Of a DNA stretch of 64,000 nucleotides, positions 7,356 to 16,185 are shown in pieces. Each line of letters opens with the position of its first letter. Positions within the stretch are counted from its first letter, which is position 1. Location: positions 434,001 through 498,000 of the forward strand of contig CAXXKX010000002.1 in assembly GCA_963676655.2 (NCBI GenBank). Reading direction: 5' to 3'. The notes under the pieces were generated by a model. That model ran no database searches, had not been told where the DNA came from, and saw nothing but the letters and a program-made list of their open reading frames with translations. Source of the DNA: G963676655 sp963676655. GTDB taxonomy: Bacteria; Verrucomicrobiota; Lentisphaeria; Victivallales; Victivallaceae. The position numbers and the translations under genes are program-made.

Positions 7356-8156
7356 ATGGCAAATATTACTGCTGCTATGGTTAAAGAACTGCGCGACAAA
7401 ACCGGCGCAGGTATGATGGATTGCAAAAAAGCGCTGGTCAAGACTGACGGCGATATGGAAACCGCGATTGACGAACTGCGTAAATCCGGTATTGCCAAAG
7501 CTGAGAAAAAAGCTCATCGCGCTGTCAAAGAAGGTAAAATTGTTGCCGTGATCGACGGCGGTAAAGCTGTGATGGTTGAAGCGCTGTGCGAAACTGACTT
7601 TGTTGCGACCAATGACAAATTTATCGACTTTGTTAATGGTGTTGCCGAGCGCGCTTTGGCACTTGATACTGATGGCTGCATCTCCGAGCAGGTTCAGGCT
7701 AGCGAGAACGAAATCCTGACCGGCATGATCGCGACTATCGGTGAAAACATGCAGTTGCGTCGGGCTGTTCGCTGGGTAACCGAAGGTACTTTCGCCAGCT
7801 ACATGCATATGGGCGGACGCATTGGTGTTCTGGTTGATGTCGAAGGCGAAGCCGACGAAGCTTTTCTGAATGATCTCTGCATGCACATTGCCGCTTTCAA
7901 TCCTGCCTATATCTGCTCTAAGTGCATCCCGGAAGATGCTGTTGAACGTGAAAAGGAAGTAGCCGCCGGAACCGTTGCCGGTAAACCTGCTGAAATGATT
8001 GAAAAGATTGTTATGGGCAAGATCAACAAATGGTATAAAGAAGTTTGTCTGGTCAACCAGGCCTGGATCAAGGATGATAAGACTTCTCTGGCTAAACTCA
8101 AGCCGAATCTCAAAGTGAAACGTTTCCTGCGTTGGGAAATGGGCGCTGAGATCTAA
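7356..8156 (+). CDS. tsf: Translation elongation factor Ts
   Basis: Nucleotide exchange factor that releases GDP from EF-Tu. Residues 1-50 are the UBA-like domain that docks on EF-Tu ('MVKELRDKTGAGMMDCKKAL'), and the 'TDFV' motif at 80-83, which disturbs the EF-Tu magnesium site, is intact. Two core subdomains follow; 266 residues is within the normal range. The start at 7356 has GGAG about 10 bases upstream. It is co-transcribed with rpsB and closed by the terminator at 8183-8210. Confidence 0.97.
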   Translation: MANITAAMVKELRDKTGAGMMDCKKALVKTDGDMETAIDELRKSGIAKAEKKAHRAVKEGKIVAVIDGGKAVMVEALCETDFVATNDKFIDFVNGVAERALALDTDGCISEQVQASENEILTGMIATIGENMQLRRAVRWVTEGTFASYMHMGGRIGVLVDVEGEADEAFLNDLCMHIAAFNPAYICSKCIPEDAVEREKEVAAGTVAGKPAEMIEKIVMGKINKWYKEVCLVNQAWIKDDKTSLAKLKPNLKVKRFLRWEMGAEI

Positions 8157-8182
8157 GCTGACCCGGATATATCCGAATATTC

Positions 8183-8210
8183 AAACCCGCCTTTTACGGC
8201 GGGTTTTTTT
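8183..8210 (+). terminator. Rho-independent terminator after tsf
   Basis: A perfect 9-bp stem, AAACCCGCC (8183-8191) with GGCGGGTTT (8198-8206), a 6-base loop and a T-run continuing to 8210, 26 bp after the tsf stop. It ends the rpsB-tsf unit and separates it from the oppositely oriented gene beyond. Confidence 0.93.
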
Positions 8211-8372
8211 CTGGCCTTGATTAATATCAATCCGCTTGACTGTTGATTATTTGTAAGTTGTTTTTAATTAGTGTTATATCTGTTTTTAGAAAATTACATT
8301 ATGATATAATATTATAATATAATAAACAACATGAGAGAGGGTATTGTATTACTGCGGTTGATGTCTAATGTA

Positions 8373-9617
8373 TTATTGAACGGTGGAGTCGAGCAGTTTT
8401 TTTACCCGGTCGACTCCGGGAAAATCGCGATAGAGAAAGCCGTGGCCGGCAAAGAATTCCGAAGCGTTTAATATGTCTCTAATCTCCGGTTTATTGGCGA
8501 GAAAACGGTCGACCCCGATAATAAAATTGTCCGGGGTGTTCTGGCGGCAGAATTCGAGTCGGTGCAGCAGTTGTGTCGTATGCCAGCGGTGAAACAGTTC
8601 CAAGTGGACAACTCTGCCTGACGTAGCTTGAAAACTTAAATCTGGAAAGATCAATTCGCCGTTATCAGCCTCCATAAATGGGGTATCGCCGATAATCTGC
8701 CACTCCTCGACTTTTTGTTTAAAGAGCTGATGGAACATTTTAACCTCTTCCGGAACATAGGCACTGAAATTACGGTAGTGGCTTTTTAATCCGGAACTTT
8801 GATCAAGCCGCAAAGTGCGTTGATCGTTTTTTATTTTTATTTGGGCTCGCAGAGTCCATTTTTCAAGGTCACAGACCGCTGGAAAAAACGAGGCAAGCTG
8901 CAAGCCGTATTTACGGGTGTTGTCAAACAAACTGGCCGGGCCGTCAACGGTCATTTTAAAATGGCGCGCATTCTTGTTGTCGGCTGGAGACTTTTTAGCG
9001 TGAACGGAGGCCAGCAGCCGGAAAAACTTCAGATACTTGAACAGTCGGCGCAGTTTTGCCTGATCCGTTTCGATAATCGTCAACTCCAGCTTGTCGCAAT
9101 ACAAGAGCAGCGACTGGACCTGAGAGCAATTGTAGCGTTCCAGCAACTCTTGCGGATAAAGTTTGCGAAACCGGATCAACCGTTCATTTTCCGGCAGATC
9201 GGCGTAAATATCTCCGGCAATAAAATCTTTCAATTCGTTTGAGTCGGCTGCTGTATCAAAATAGTTTTGATAGTCCAATGTGAAAGAGGCGTCTTGCAGT
9301 AAATTAGCCGCATTGGAAAAAATCCGGTCGCGTAAAGCCTGAAAGTCCTGGTCCGGCGGCGCGCTGAATTCGCAGCCGTCGAGCAGCAGCTTGTTAAGAC
9401 CATTGGTCAATTTCAGATTACGGTGCGTTTTGATGATCGGTTCTGACAACTCTTCAAGCTCTTTGCTTGTCATGCCGGGAGAACCGTCATCCGGTATTTC
9501 ATATAAGTTGATCAGACTGCGGGCAATTTCCTGCAACTGCCGGTCTTCAGGGTTGATGAAGACCGGCTTGATATATTCGCCGCTGCGACGGAAGTTTAGC
9601 AGTTCCTTGGTTAGCAT
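8373..9617 (-). CDS. DUF790 / Bax1-like nuclease
   Basis: A 414-residue member of the DUF790 family (COG3372). In archaea this family is represented by Bax1, an endonuclease that works with the XPB helicase in DNA repair. The family N-terminus 'MLTKELLNFRRSGEYIKPVF' and the mid block 'VDGPASLFDNTRKYG' (about 224-238) are present. The restriction-like nuclease core follows: 'FPDLSF' (Asp326) and then 'VHLELFHRW' (Glu340), an apparent PD-(D/E)xK site with a divergent last position. It begins 3 bp after the sulfatase stop, so the two are co-transcribed. No XPB/Rad25-type helicase, the usual neighbour, is in the window. Function by family; partner unknown. Confidence 0.8.
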   Translation of the reverse strand: MLTKELLNFRRSGEYIKPVFINPEDRQLQEIARSLINLYEIPDDGSPGMTSKELEELSEPIIKTHRNLKLTNGLNKLLLDGCEFSAPPDQDFQALRDRIFSNAANLLQDASFTLDYQNYFDTAADSNELKDFIAGDIYADLPENERLIRFRKLYPQELLERYNCSQVQSLLLYCDKLELTIIETDQAKLRRLFKYLKFFRLLASVHAKKSPADNKNARHFKMTVDGPASLFDNTRKYGLQLASFFPAVCDLEKWTLRAQIKIKNDQRTLRLDQSSGLKSHYRNFSAYVPEEVKMFHQLFKQKVEEWQIIGDTPFMEADNGELIFPDLSFQATSGRVVHLELFHRWHTTQLLHRLEFCRQNTPDNFIIGVDRFLANKPEIRDILNASEFFAGHGFLYRDFPGVDRVKKLLDSTVQ

Positions 9618-9620
9618 CGA

Positions 9621-10970
9621 TTATTCGTAAATCCATTTATGGAGCCATGGATCGTTGGTTTCTTCCTGGAACTTCCTGAGTTTTGCGGAAAATTCTTCGA
9701 CCAGCGACTGGTATTCCGGCCTGGACGCGAGGTTATCAATTTCATCGGGGTCGTTTTCCAGGTCATAAAGTTCAAATTTAGGTCGATGCAGATATGCTTC
9801 AACCGTTCTTGCCCCGAATTTGTTGGATCCGTCGCGAAGCAGTCCCTGCCATGAACACGACGACCAAAGGTCGGAGGCAGATGAATAGGTCAGCGGATGC
9901 GCGATATTATACAGGAATTTGTATTTACGGGTTCTGACTACCCGCATCGGGTAATAATTGGTGATTTCATGGAAGGTATGGGATGCGTAGATTTCCTCAT
10001 ACCAATCCTCGGGTTCCTCCTGATCAATAATTCCCTTGAAGGAACGTCCCTGGAAGGCAGACTCATCAACCTCAGCTCCGGCAAAATCAAGGATGGTTGG
10101 AGCCAGATCGGTCCAGGTGACCAGGCCGTTGCAGATGCCGCCGCGTTTTTCATGTAACGGGCTTTTTACAATCAGCGGCAGATTCATGCCTGGTTCGTAA
10201 AGAGTGGTCTTTGCTTCCGGGAAGGCCGCGCCGTTGTCGGATATATAGATTACTACGGTATCATCATACTTTCCGCTTTCTTTGAGAATTTGCATAAGGC
10301 GGTCGATGCCGCGGTCCAGACGTGAGATTGCCTGATAGTATTGGGACAATTCGGCCCGGACCTCCGGAGTATCATTAAGGAAAGGCGGGACGATGACATC
10401 GGCCGGATCGTAAATTTCTTCTTTATCGCCGGGAAAATCTTGTGAAGGATTGCCGAAACTGTTTGGCCGCAGTGGATGGTCTTTGAGCATTCCGGCGCGA
10501 TGCGGGTTACATGAGCACCAGTACAGGAAGAACGGTTCATCCTGCTCAATGAAGTCACGACATAATTCAGCCATGTGAATGTCATTTCGGGTTGCCGCGG
10601 GTTGATCTCCCATGTCAATCTGGAATGGGAATTGAGATTCCGGCGCATAATGCTTTTTTCCGATACACGCGGTACGATATCCGGCCTCATTCATATAGGC
10701 CGGCAGGGTTTTAATATCACTCAGACAGGAAAAGTGGTGGATTCCGTGGACGTGGCCGTAAGCGCCGTTGGTATGGTTTTGTTTGCCGGTCAGGATAACG
10801 GAACGGCTGGCGGCGCAGCTGGCGGAAGTACAGAACCCGTTATTGAATTTGACACCTTCAGTTGCCAATTGATCCATTGCCGGGGTTTTTATTACGGGAT
10901 TGCCATAGCAACCAAGGGCTTCTATCCCATGGTCATCGGCAACCATCAGAATGATATTCGGACGTTTCAT
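9621..10970 (-). CDS. Type I (formylglycine) sulfatase
   Basis: Hydrolyses a sulfate ester, probably on a glycan. 449 residues from the ATG at 10970; the frame is open for 23 codons more, but the fold starts at 'MKRPNIILMVADDHG', which contains the first metal Asp pair (12-13). The modification motif is 'CAASR' at 52-56: Cys52 would be converted to formylglycine by a maturase, with Ala in place of the common Pro. Further metal-site residues appear in 'YISDNGAAFPEAKTTLYEPG'. No convincing signal peptide precedes the fold, so a cytoplasmic location is possible. The C-terminal 'YDLENDPDEIDNLASRPEYQ' is typical of the family. The substrate is not determinable; the general look is heparan/N-sulfoglucosamine-like sulfatase subfamilies. 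Confidence 0.92.
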   Translation of the reverse strand: MKRPNIILMVADDHGIEALGCYGNPVIKTPAMDQLATEGVKFNNGFCTSASCAASRSVILTGKQNHTNGAYGHVHGIHHFSCLSDIKTLPAYMNEAGYRTACIGKKHYAPESQFPFQIDMGDQPAATRNDIHMAELCRDFIEQDEPFFLYWCSCNPHRAGMLKDHPLRPNSFGNPSQDFPGDKEEIYDPADVIVPPFLNDTPEVRAELSQYYQAISRLDRGIDRLMQILKESGKYDDTVVIYISDNGAAFPEAKTTLYEPGMNLPLIVKSPLHEKRGGICNGLVTWTDLAPTILDFAGAEVDESAFQGRSFKGIIDQEEPEDWYEEIYASHTFHEITNYYPMRVVRTRKYKFLYNIAHPLTYSSASDLWSSCSWQGLLRDGSNKFGARTVEAYLHRPKFELYDLENDPDEIDNLASRPEYQSLVEEFSAKLRKFQEETNDPWLHKWIYE

Positions 10971-11317
10971 AATTGCTGATCCTGGTTGGTTAACGCTAAA
11001 GTTAAACCCTAAATATATATCCCATAAGGAAGAAAGCAAATAGTTATTACTCCATGATTACTCGGGGAAGACGATACAGGTTTATAATTTTCTTAAATTT
11101 AATACACTGTCATTTTGTTGTTAAGTTGTTTTAAATAAATGTATTAGCTGGAAATAACAAACTAAATATTGATTTTTTATCTAATTCAACAATCAGTCTG
11201 CAATCTTTTTTGTGGAGTGTATAGGTAATTGAAACGAGCGGAAACTGTGATATATTAACAGGATCATCAAAATATCCAATTGTCAACAAATATGCGAAAA
11301 TAAATGGAATATGAATT
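10971..11317. other. Divergent intergenic region, 347 bp, AT-rich
   Basis: Lies between the sulfatase (-) and the glycan-locus membrane enzyme (+), so it should hold both promoters. I see AT-rich DNA without a promoter pair close enough to consensus to call, no long repeat and no credible short gene. Confidence 0.5.
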
Positions 11318-12829
11318 GTGCTGAAAAATAAATTTTTTCTTACATCAACAGCAATAGCGATAATAGTTTCTTTGATACACATTCTGTTTTGCGTTGACGT
11401 TTATGATGATATTGCTAATTTTTATGGTCCGATTGCCGCCGCTTTCGGGCGCAGTGAATGGGCCGTAGGATTGTGTCCCCAGGTCCCGATTCTGAACTCA
11501 ACCCTTGCAGGTTTGCTGGTTAAATGCGGCATTCATCCCTTTTCCGCGCTGGTGATAGTTTCCTCTGTATTCTATATTTTGGGCATTCCGCTGGTATATT
11601 TGATGGCGAAAGTGTTTTTAAAACGGTCTGATTTTGCCGCTATGACCTGTCTGTTGTATGTTGTCGCCCCTAAAATTATCAGGTTCAGCTGTACCGGATT
11701 GTTGAATTCAAGTCGTAATACTTTTGCCTTAGCCGGGGTGGTGCTGCTGCTTTATTTTAGAATTAAACCGGCATGGTGGAAAAGCCTTGCACTAGGAGCG
11801 GTTACCGCTTGTCTGGCTCTGGCTCGGGGAGAGGCGATAGCTTTTGCTCCTCTGTTTGGGCTTTGGCTGGGATTTCTGGTTTTCGAAAAATATAAATTCA
11901 AATTTCAAAGAAAATTCTTCCTTGAATTGGCTTTGCATTGGGCGCTTCTGGTTGGAGTATTTCTATTGTGTGCGATGCCGCGGATGATTCAGTTGTATAC
12001 TGACAAAGAGATCGGGTATCCGGTGCTGGACGTTCGACAGGCATATTCTCTGGACAGACTTATGGGACATGAAGTTGACCGCTATCCGAACCGGATAATC
12101 GTTAATTTACCCGGAATCCGGCATCACGATCCTCTGCCTCCCGGCAGGAAGCTCTATGACGGGCTTGACGGTTTTGTCAACGGAGCGTATATTCCATACC
12201 TGTTGTTCGCGGTCCTGGGTGTTGTTGTGATGATCAGGAAAAAGGAGTTGGCTCGGCCTGAATCCATTTTGCTTCTGCTGGTTATGTTAATTAATTTTGC
12301 GGTATTTGTCATGCTTGCGAACAGTCTGCGATATTATACGATAAACTTGCTGATGCTGCTGCCGTTCACGTTTGCCGGAATACGCTTTATCTGGGATTAT
12401 TTGAACACGATTCCATATTCGCGATATTGGAAAGCAGGTGCGGTATTATTGATGGTCGGGGTGGCGATTGCCCAGGTTGTAAACGGGATGGCGAAGGTGA
12501 TAAGCAAATATTCCCGTACCGAATATAATACCGGAATTTATATCCGGTCTTTGGCGGATGAACTCAAGCTGCCGCAAGGAGATAAAATGAAGGTAGCCGG
12601 CAGTAAATCTCAGTTTGCTTTCTGGTCCGGCGCTAAATGGCTCAATACCGGTAATGACAGTGTTGAATGTATCAAAATAAATAAGGAACTGCTTACCCGG
12701 GAAGCTGATTTTTTTGCCGTGGGACGTAAAAACCCGGTTGAGGCCGAACTGGTTGAATCGATGGGATTTGTTAAAACTGATAAACAACCATCCAGAAAAT
12801 ATTTTATCTACCGTAAAAGGGATAACTGA
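11318..12829 (+). CDS. Polytopic membrane glycosyltransferase (GT39/ArnT-like)
   Basis: 503 residues with about ten or more hydrophobic segments and a short soluble C-terminus. The first external loop carries acidic residues ('CVDVYDDIANFYGP', Asp27/30/31), where GT39/GT83-type enzymes place their catalytic Asp. 'LLNSSRNTFALAGVVLLLYF' and 'ARGEAIAFAPLFGLW' follow the same pattern. Such enzymes transfer a sugar from a polyprenyl-phosphate carrier on the outer face of the inner membrane. The gene directly downstream encodes a DPM1-like enzyme that could make the donor, which fits. The start is GTG at 11318; an ATG at 11311 is out of frame. Acceptor unknown. Confidence 0.7.
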   Translation: MLKNKFFLTSTAIAIIVSLIHILFCVDVYDDIANFYGPIAAAFGRSEWAVGLCPQVPILNSTLAGLLVKCGIHPFSALVIVSSVFYILGIPLVYLMAKVFLKRSDFAAMTCLLYVVAPKIIRFSCTGLLNSSRNTFALAGVVLLLYFRIKPAWWKSLALGAVTACLALARGEAIAFAPLFGLWLGFLVFEKYKFKFQRKFFLELALHWALLVGVFLLCAMPRMIQLYTDKEIGYPVLDVRQAYSLDRLMGHEVDRYPNRIIVNLPGIRHHDPLPPGRKLYDGLDGFVNGAYIPYLLFAVLGVVVMIRKKELARPESILLLLVMLINFAVFVMLANSLRYYTINLLMLLPFTFAGIRFIWDYLNTIPYSRYWKAGAVLLMVGVAIAQVVNGMAKVISKYSRTEYNTGIYIRSLADELKLPQGDKMKVAGSKSQFAFWSGAKWLNTGNDSVECIKINKELLTREADFFAVGRKNPVEAELVESMGFVKTDKQPSRKYFIYRKRDN

Positions 12830-12830
12830 A

Positions 12831-13559
12831 ATGAGACGTGTGTGTATTATTATTCCATGCTTCAACGAAGCTGAAAATATTGAAGAGGTTCTCGCCGATA
12901 TCCGGCAGGCAGAACCGGAAGGCTGGGAGTATATTCCCGTAGTCGTTAATGACTGTTCCTTGGATAAGACCGCAAAAATTGCCCGGAAATCCGGGGCGGT
13001 AGTACTTGATCTCCCGTGCAACCTCGGGGTTGGCGGCGCGGTGCAGTCCGGATTCAAATATGCAGTGCGCAACAACTTGGATTATGCGATAAAATTTGAC
13101 GGTGACGGCCAGCACAAGGCCGATATGATCATGAAAATACTCTCTCCACTGGAAGATGGTTCCGCAGATATGATTATCGGTTCCAGATTTTGTGAAGAGC
13201 ACGACGGCTTCAAATCCAGTGCTTCAAGGTTGGTGGGGATCAAATTTTTCGAAACACTCAATTCTTTCCTGACGGGACAGCGGGTCACTGATAATACTTC
13301 CGGATTCCGGTCATACAATCGGGCAGCGTTGGAGTTTGCCGCAGTTCACTATCCGGCTTTCGATTATCCTGAACCCGAGGAAGTTGTCTTGATGATCAGG
13401 AACAAATTCAGACTCAGAGAGGTGCTGACCCCGATGCAGCCGCGGAAGGGAGGAGTCTCATCGATAAGCCCAAGAAGAGCGGTGTATTTCATGTTTAAAG
13501 TGTTTTTCGCAATATTAATGGTGGCGGTCAGGCCTCCGGCAAGGAAAGTTGAAAAATGA
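12831..13559 (+). CDS. GT2 glycosyltransferase, polyprenyl-phosphate sugar synthase (DPM1-like)
   Basis: 242 residues, starting 1 bp after the preceding stop. The fold is GT-A: 'MRRVCIIIPCFNEAENI' opens the nucleotide-sugar site and 'FDGDGQH' (89-95) is the metal-binding DxD equivalent. 'NLGVGGAVQSGFKYA' is typical of the dolichol-phosphate-mannose / undecaprenyl-phosphate-glucose synthase subgroup. Unlike GtrB-type enzymes it lacks two long C-terminal membrane helices; one hydrophobic stretch near the end ('VYFMFKVFFAILMVAV') may anchor it. It likely makes a polyprenyl-phosphate sugar used by the upstream membrane transferase. The frame extends upstream into the previous gene, but the fold begins at this ATG. 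Confidence 0.85.
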   Translation: MRRVCIIIPCFNEAENIEEVLADIRQAEPEGWEYIPVVVNDCSLDKTAKIARKSGAVVLDLPCNLGVGGAVQSGFKYAVRNNLDYAIKFDGDGQHKADMIMKILSPLEDGSADMIIGSRFCEEHDGFKSSASRLVGIKFFETLNSFLTGQRVTDNTSGFRSYNRAALEFAAVHYPAFDYPEPEEVVLMIRNKFRLREVLTPMQPRKGGVSSISPRRAVYFMFKVFFAILMVAVRPPARKVEK

Positions 13560-13915
13560 TCAGAATTCAAATTATTTCAATTATTTTCAGTCTCTGTTTT
13601 CTTGGGTTTATCTTTGAAGTCATCAGACGAAAGATGCTGAAAGAAGCTTATGCCTTGATCTGGGTGTTCATGGGGTTGTTTTTTCTGCTGCTTTCCTGCT
13701 GGCAGAAGGTTTTGAAGCTGCTTGCATCATTATGCGGCATCCAGTCGCCGCCGGCATTTCTTTTTCTGGTCATGCTGACCGCGGTGATTATGATATTGAT
13801 CCAGTATTCGATCGTCATCTCACGCCAGACTGACAAAATTCGTTGCATGGCTCAGGAGATTGCTCTGCTTAAAGAACAGCTTGAAAAACTTGAAGGCGAT
13901 GACAAAAAAGCATGA
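13556..13915 (+). CDS. DUF2304 small membrane protein
   Basis: 119 residues: three hydrophobic segments (about 5-21, 33-53, 63-86) followed by a basic, coiled-coil-like C-terminus ('QEIALLKEQLEKLEGDDKKA'). The arrangement matches DUF2304, a family often found beside DPM1-like glycosyltransferases in polysaccharide loci. Its start overlaps the previous stop by 4 bases (ATGA) and its end overlaps the next start by 4, so translation of the three genes is coupled. Likely a helper subunit of the GT2 enzyme; the biochemical role of the family is not established. Confidence 0.75.
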   Translation: MIRIQIISIIFSLCFLGFIFEVIRRKMLKEAYALIWVFMGLFFLLLSCWQKVLKLLASLCGIQSPPAFLFLVMLTAVIMILIQYSIVISRQTDKIRCMAQEIALLKEQLEKLEGDDKKA

Positions 13916-14676
13916 AAATAACAGTAGTGACGGCCGTCAAGAACGGCGAGAAATTTATCCGTGACACTGTCGACAGCGTGTTATCGCAAACCGGGGATTT
14001 TGAGCTGGAATATATTATTCGTGACGGCGTTTCCACCGATAGCACATTGACTATTCTTGATGAATACAAAGCCGATTCGAGATTAACAGTTATTTCGCAA
14101 AAAGATGGTTCGCCGCAGGAGGCTATCAATGCCGGAATGGCAATGGCGACCGGCGATATCGGCTGCTGGCTCAATGCTGATGACGTTTTTGAACCTGGAA
14201 CTCTGCAAACTGTTGTTAAAGTCTTTACCGCGCACCCGCAGCTTCGCTGGATGTACGGGCGTTGCCGGATTGTCAATGACGCAGGGCTTGAAATCCGTAA
14301 GCCGATTACTTTATATAAAAACATCATTGGGTATTTTTACAGCTGGAACGTATTGCTTTGCGAAAATTTTATCAATCAGCCCGCGACATTCTGGCGGATG
14401 GATTTATGGCGTGAACTTGACGCGCTCGATCCGCAATTCAAGGCGGCATGGGATTATGAATTGTGGCTGAAAATGGCTTCCATTGCTCGTCCGATGCATC
14501 GGCGCAAGCTGCTGACCAGCTTCCGTCGGCACACTGAATCTATCAGTGAGAATCATTTTGAAAAACAGTTTGCCGAGGAGCTGGCTATTTCCCGGAAATA
14601 TGGCAATCTGATCCATTATTTGATTCATAAATTCAACGTTTGGAAAATCGTTACGGTATATAAGTTGTTGTCATGA
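13912..14676 (+). CDS. GT2 family glycosyltransferase
   Basis: 254 residues with GT-A fold motifs: 'MKITVVTAVKNGEKFIRDTV' at the N-terminus, 'DGVSTDSTLTIL', and 'GCWLNADDVFEPGTL', where NADD takes the place of the DxD metal site. The acceptor half carries 'FINQPATFWRMDLW' and 'AAWDYELWLKMAS', a pattern shared with WcaA-like enzymes of capsule and O-antigen loci. It overlaps neighbours by 4 bases at both ends. Sugar specificity cannot be read from the sequence. Confidence 0.88.
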   Translation: MKITVVTAVKNGEKFIRDTVDSVLSQTGDFELEYIIRDGVSTDSTLTILDEYKADSRLTVISQKDGSPQEAINAGMAMATGDIGCWLNADDVFEPGTLQTVVKVFTAHPQLRWMYGRCRIVNDAGLEIRKPITLYKNIIGYFYSWNVLLCENFINQPATFWRMDLWRELDALDPQFKAAWDYELWLKMASIARPMHRRKLLTSFRRHTESISENHFEKQFAEELAISRKYGNLIHYLIHKFNVWKIVTVYKLLS

Positions 14677-15944
14677 ATAAAGCTCAGCTAAAGTCATTTA
14701 TCCGCGGCAGTGCGGTTTCGATGCTCGGGGTTGTTTTTCTTGGGCTGCTTAACTTTTTTGTCCGCCGCACCCTGAAACTCAACCTTTCCATGACGGATTT
14801 CGGATTCATCTACAGCTCTTTTTCTGTGGTCATGATGATTCTTTTGTTTATTGACATGGGACTTGGGCAGTCGGCGATAATTTTGATTTCCAGAAGTTTT
14901 GCCGATGAAGATGAGGAAGAGGCAAGCAGGATTTTTTCAGTTGTTTTTGTAGTGAAGATGCTTCTTGCGTTGGTCACATTCGCGATAATGGCGCTTTTAG
15001 CACCGTGGATTGCGCGTTATTTTTTGAAATATCCGTCCTCAACCATGATGTTTATCGCCATTCTGCTGACCTTACCGGCTCAGGCTTTTTTGACCAATGT
15101 CCTTAATGTTATGAACGCAAAAAAAGCTTTTTTTACCCGGCAGCTAATGATGGGGCTAAGAGCTCTGATAGTACTGATCGGGGTTGTTTTTGGAGTAACA
15201 TCTTTCGGGGTTAAATCATGGGTTGCTTGTTTTGTCGGAGCATGTTTCTTTCTTGGAGTAATCGGTTTTCTGATCATCAGGTCATACGGTGTCAAGTTTG
15301 TACCATTATACAAATTGAAAGCTGAAACATATAAACGTGTAATCACTTTCAGTTCATGGATAGCGGTATCGACGGCCGGAATCTATGCCATGTATTATAT
15401 GGACTCTATTTGCCTGACCTGGCTGTCTGATTTGAATGCAGTGGCGGTTTACAATATTGCGCTGCCGCTGATGCGGATTGCCCAGAGTTTATTTGTTTTT
15501 CCGCTGATCTTTACCCCGTTTGTGACTGAGATGTGGAAGAAAAAAGATTATAAAGGAATTCAGCGTTCGTGCTATATCGGCAGCGCGGTCATGTTGAGTA
15601 TTCTGCCGGTGCTGGTCGTAATCGGCTACTATTTTGGGCCGTTGATCATCCGCATAATGTTCGACGAGGAATCCGTAGTTGCCGCGTCTTCGGTCACGGT
15701 TTTGTGGGCTGGAATGGTTTTTAATGCTATTGCCGGATTCAATATGAATGCTCTGAATGCCGGGGGAAGTCAGAAAAAGGTCGCGCTTATGGTTTGCTGT
15801 TGCGTGATTGTGAATTTTTCACTCAATGTCATCTTAATCCCGCAATACAGTTATCTTGGCGCGGCCTGGGCGACTGCGGTAACATATTTTATCATGGCTT
15901 TGGCGTCTATAATCTGCCTGGTCATTGCATTTCGCAAGAAGTAA
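14673..15944 (+). CDS. Wzx-like polysaccharide flippase (MOP/PST family)
   Basis: 423 residues with about 12 membrane segments, the size and topology of lipid-linked oligosaccharide flippases. The N-terminal 'GSAVSMLGVVFLGLLNFFVRRTLKL' and the later 'NIALPLMRIAQSLFVFPLIFTPFVTEMW' fit the polysaccharide-biosynthesis (PST) branch. It would flip the repeat unit built by the neighbouring transferases across the inner membrane. It is last in a run of overlapping genes (11318-15944) that clearly form one operon. No Wzy polymerase is recognisable nearby. Confidence 0.85.
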   Translation: MNKAQLKSFIRGSAVSMLGVVFLGLLNFFVRRTLKLNLSMTDFGFIYSSFSVVMMILLFIDMGLGQSAIILISRSFADEDEEEASRIFSVVFVVKMLLALVTFAIMALLAPWIARYFLKYPSSTMMFIAILLTLPAQAFLTNVLNVMNAKKAFFTRQLMMGLRALIVLIGVVFGVTSFGVKSWVACFVGACFFLGVIGFLIIRSYGVKFVPLYKLKAETYKRVITFSSWIAVSTAGIYAMYYMDSICLTWLSDLNAVAVYNIALPLMRIAQSLFVFPLIFTPFVTEMWKKKDYKGIQRSCYIGSAVMLSILPVLVVIGYYFGPLIIRIMFDEESVVAASSVTVLWAGMVFNAIAGFNMNALNAGGSQKKVALMVCCCVIVNFSLNVILIPQYSYLGAAWATAVTYFIMALASIICLVIAFRKK

Positions 15945-16185
15945 TATTCTGAACCCGCTTCATAAAGAGACATCCGGTACTTCTGTAATTTATTAATTAC
16001 TCAAGTGCTTTAACCGTCTTTTTTAGAAAAGTAACGTTTCGACATCTCTGTGATAGTTAATCAGAGGAGTTTTGAGCGTGAATTCCCGGGCATATACTTG
16101 AATAATCTTTTAGTGGGGGTATGTTATTTGCTTAATTCTAAAATGTTAACATAAAAGCAGGCGGCATCCTGCGAGGGAGTCTAAA

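Noticed and set aside
7155..7886. 243-codon ORF antisense to rpsB-tsf
   Set aside because: Phe/Ser-rich mirror of the Lys/Glu-rich S2 tail; a typical artefact.
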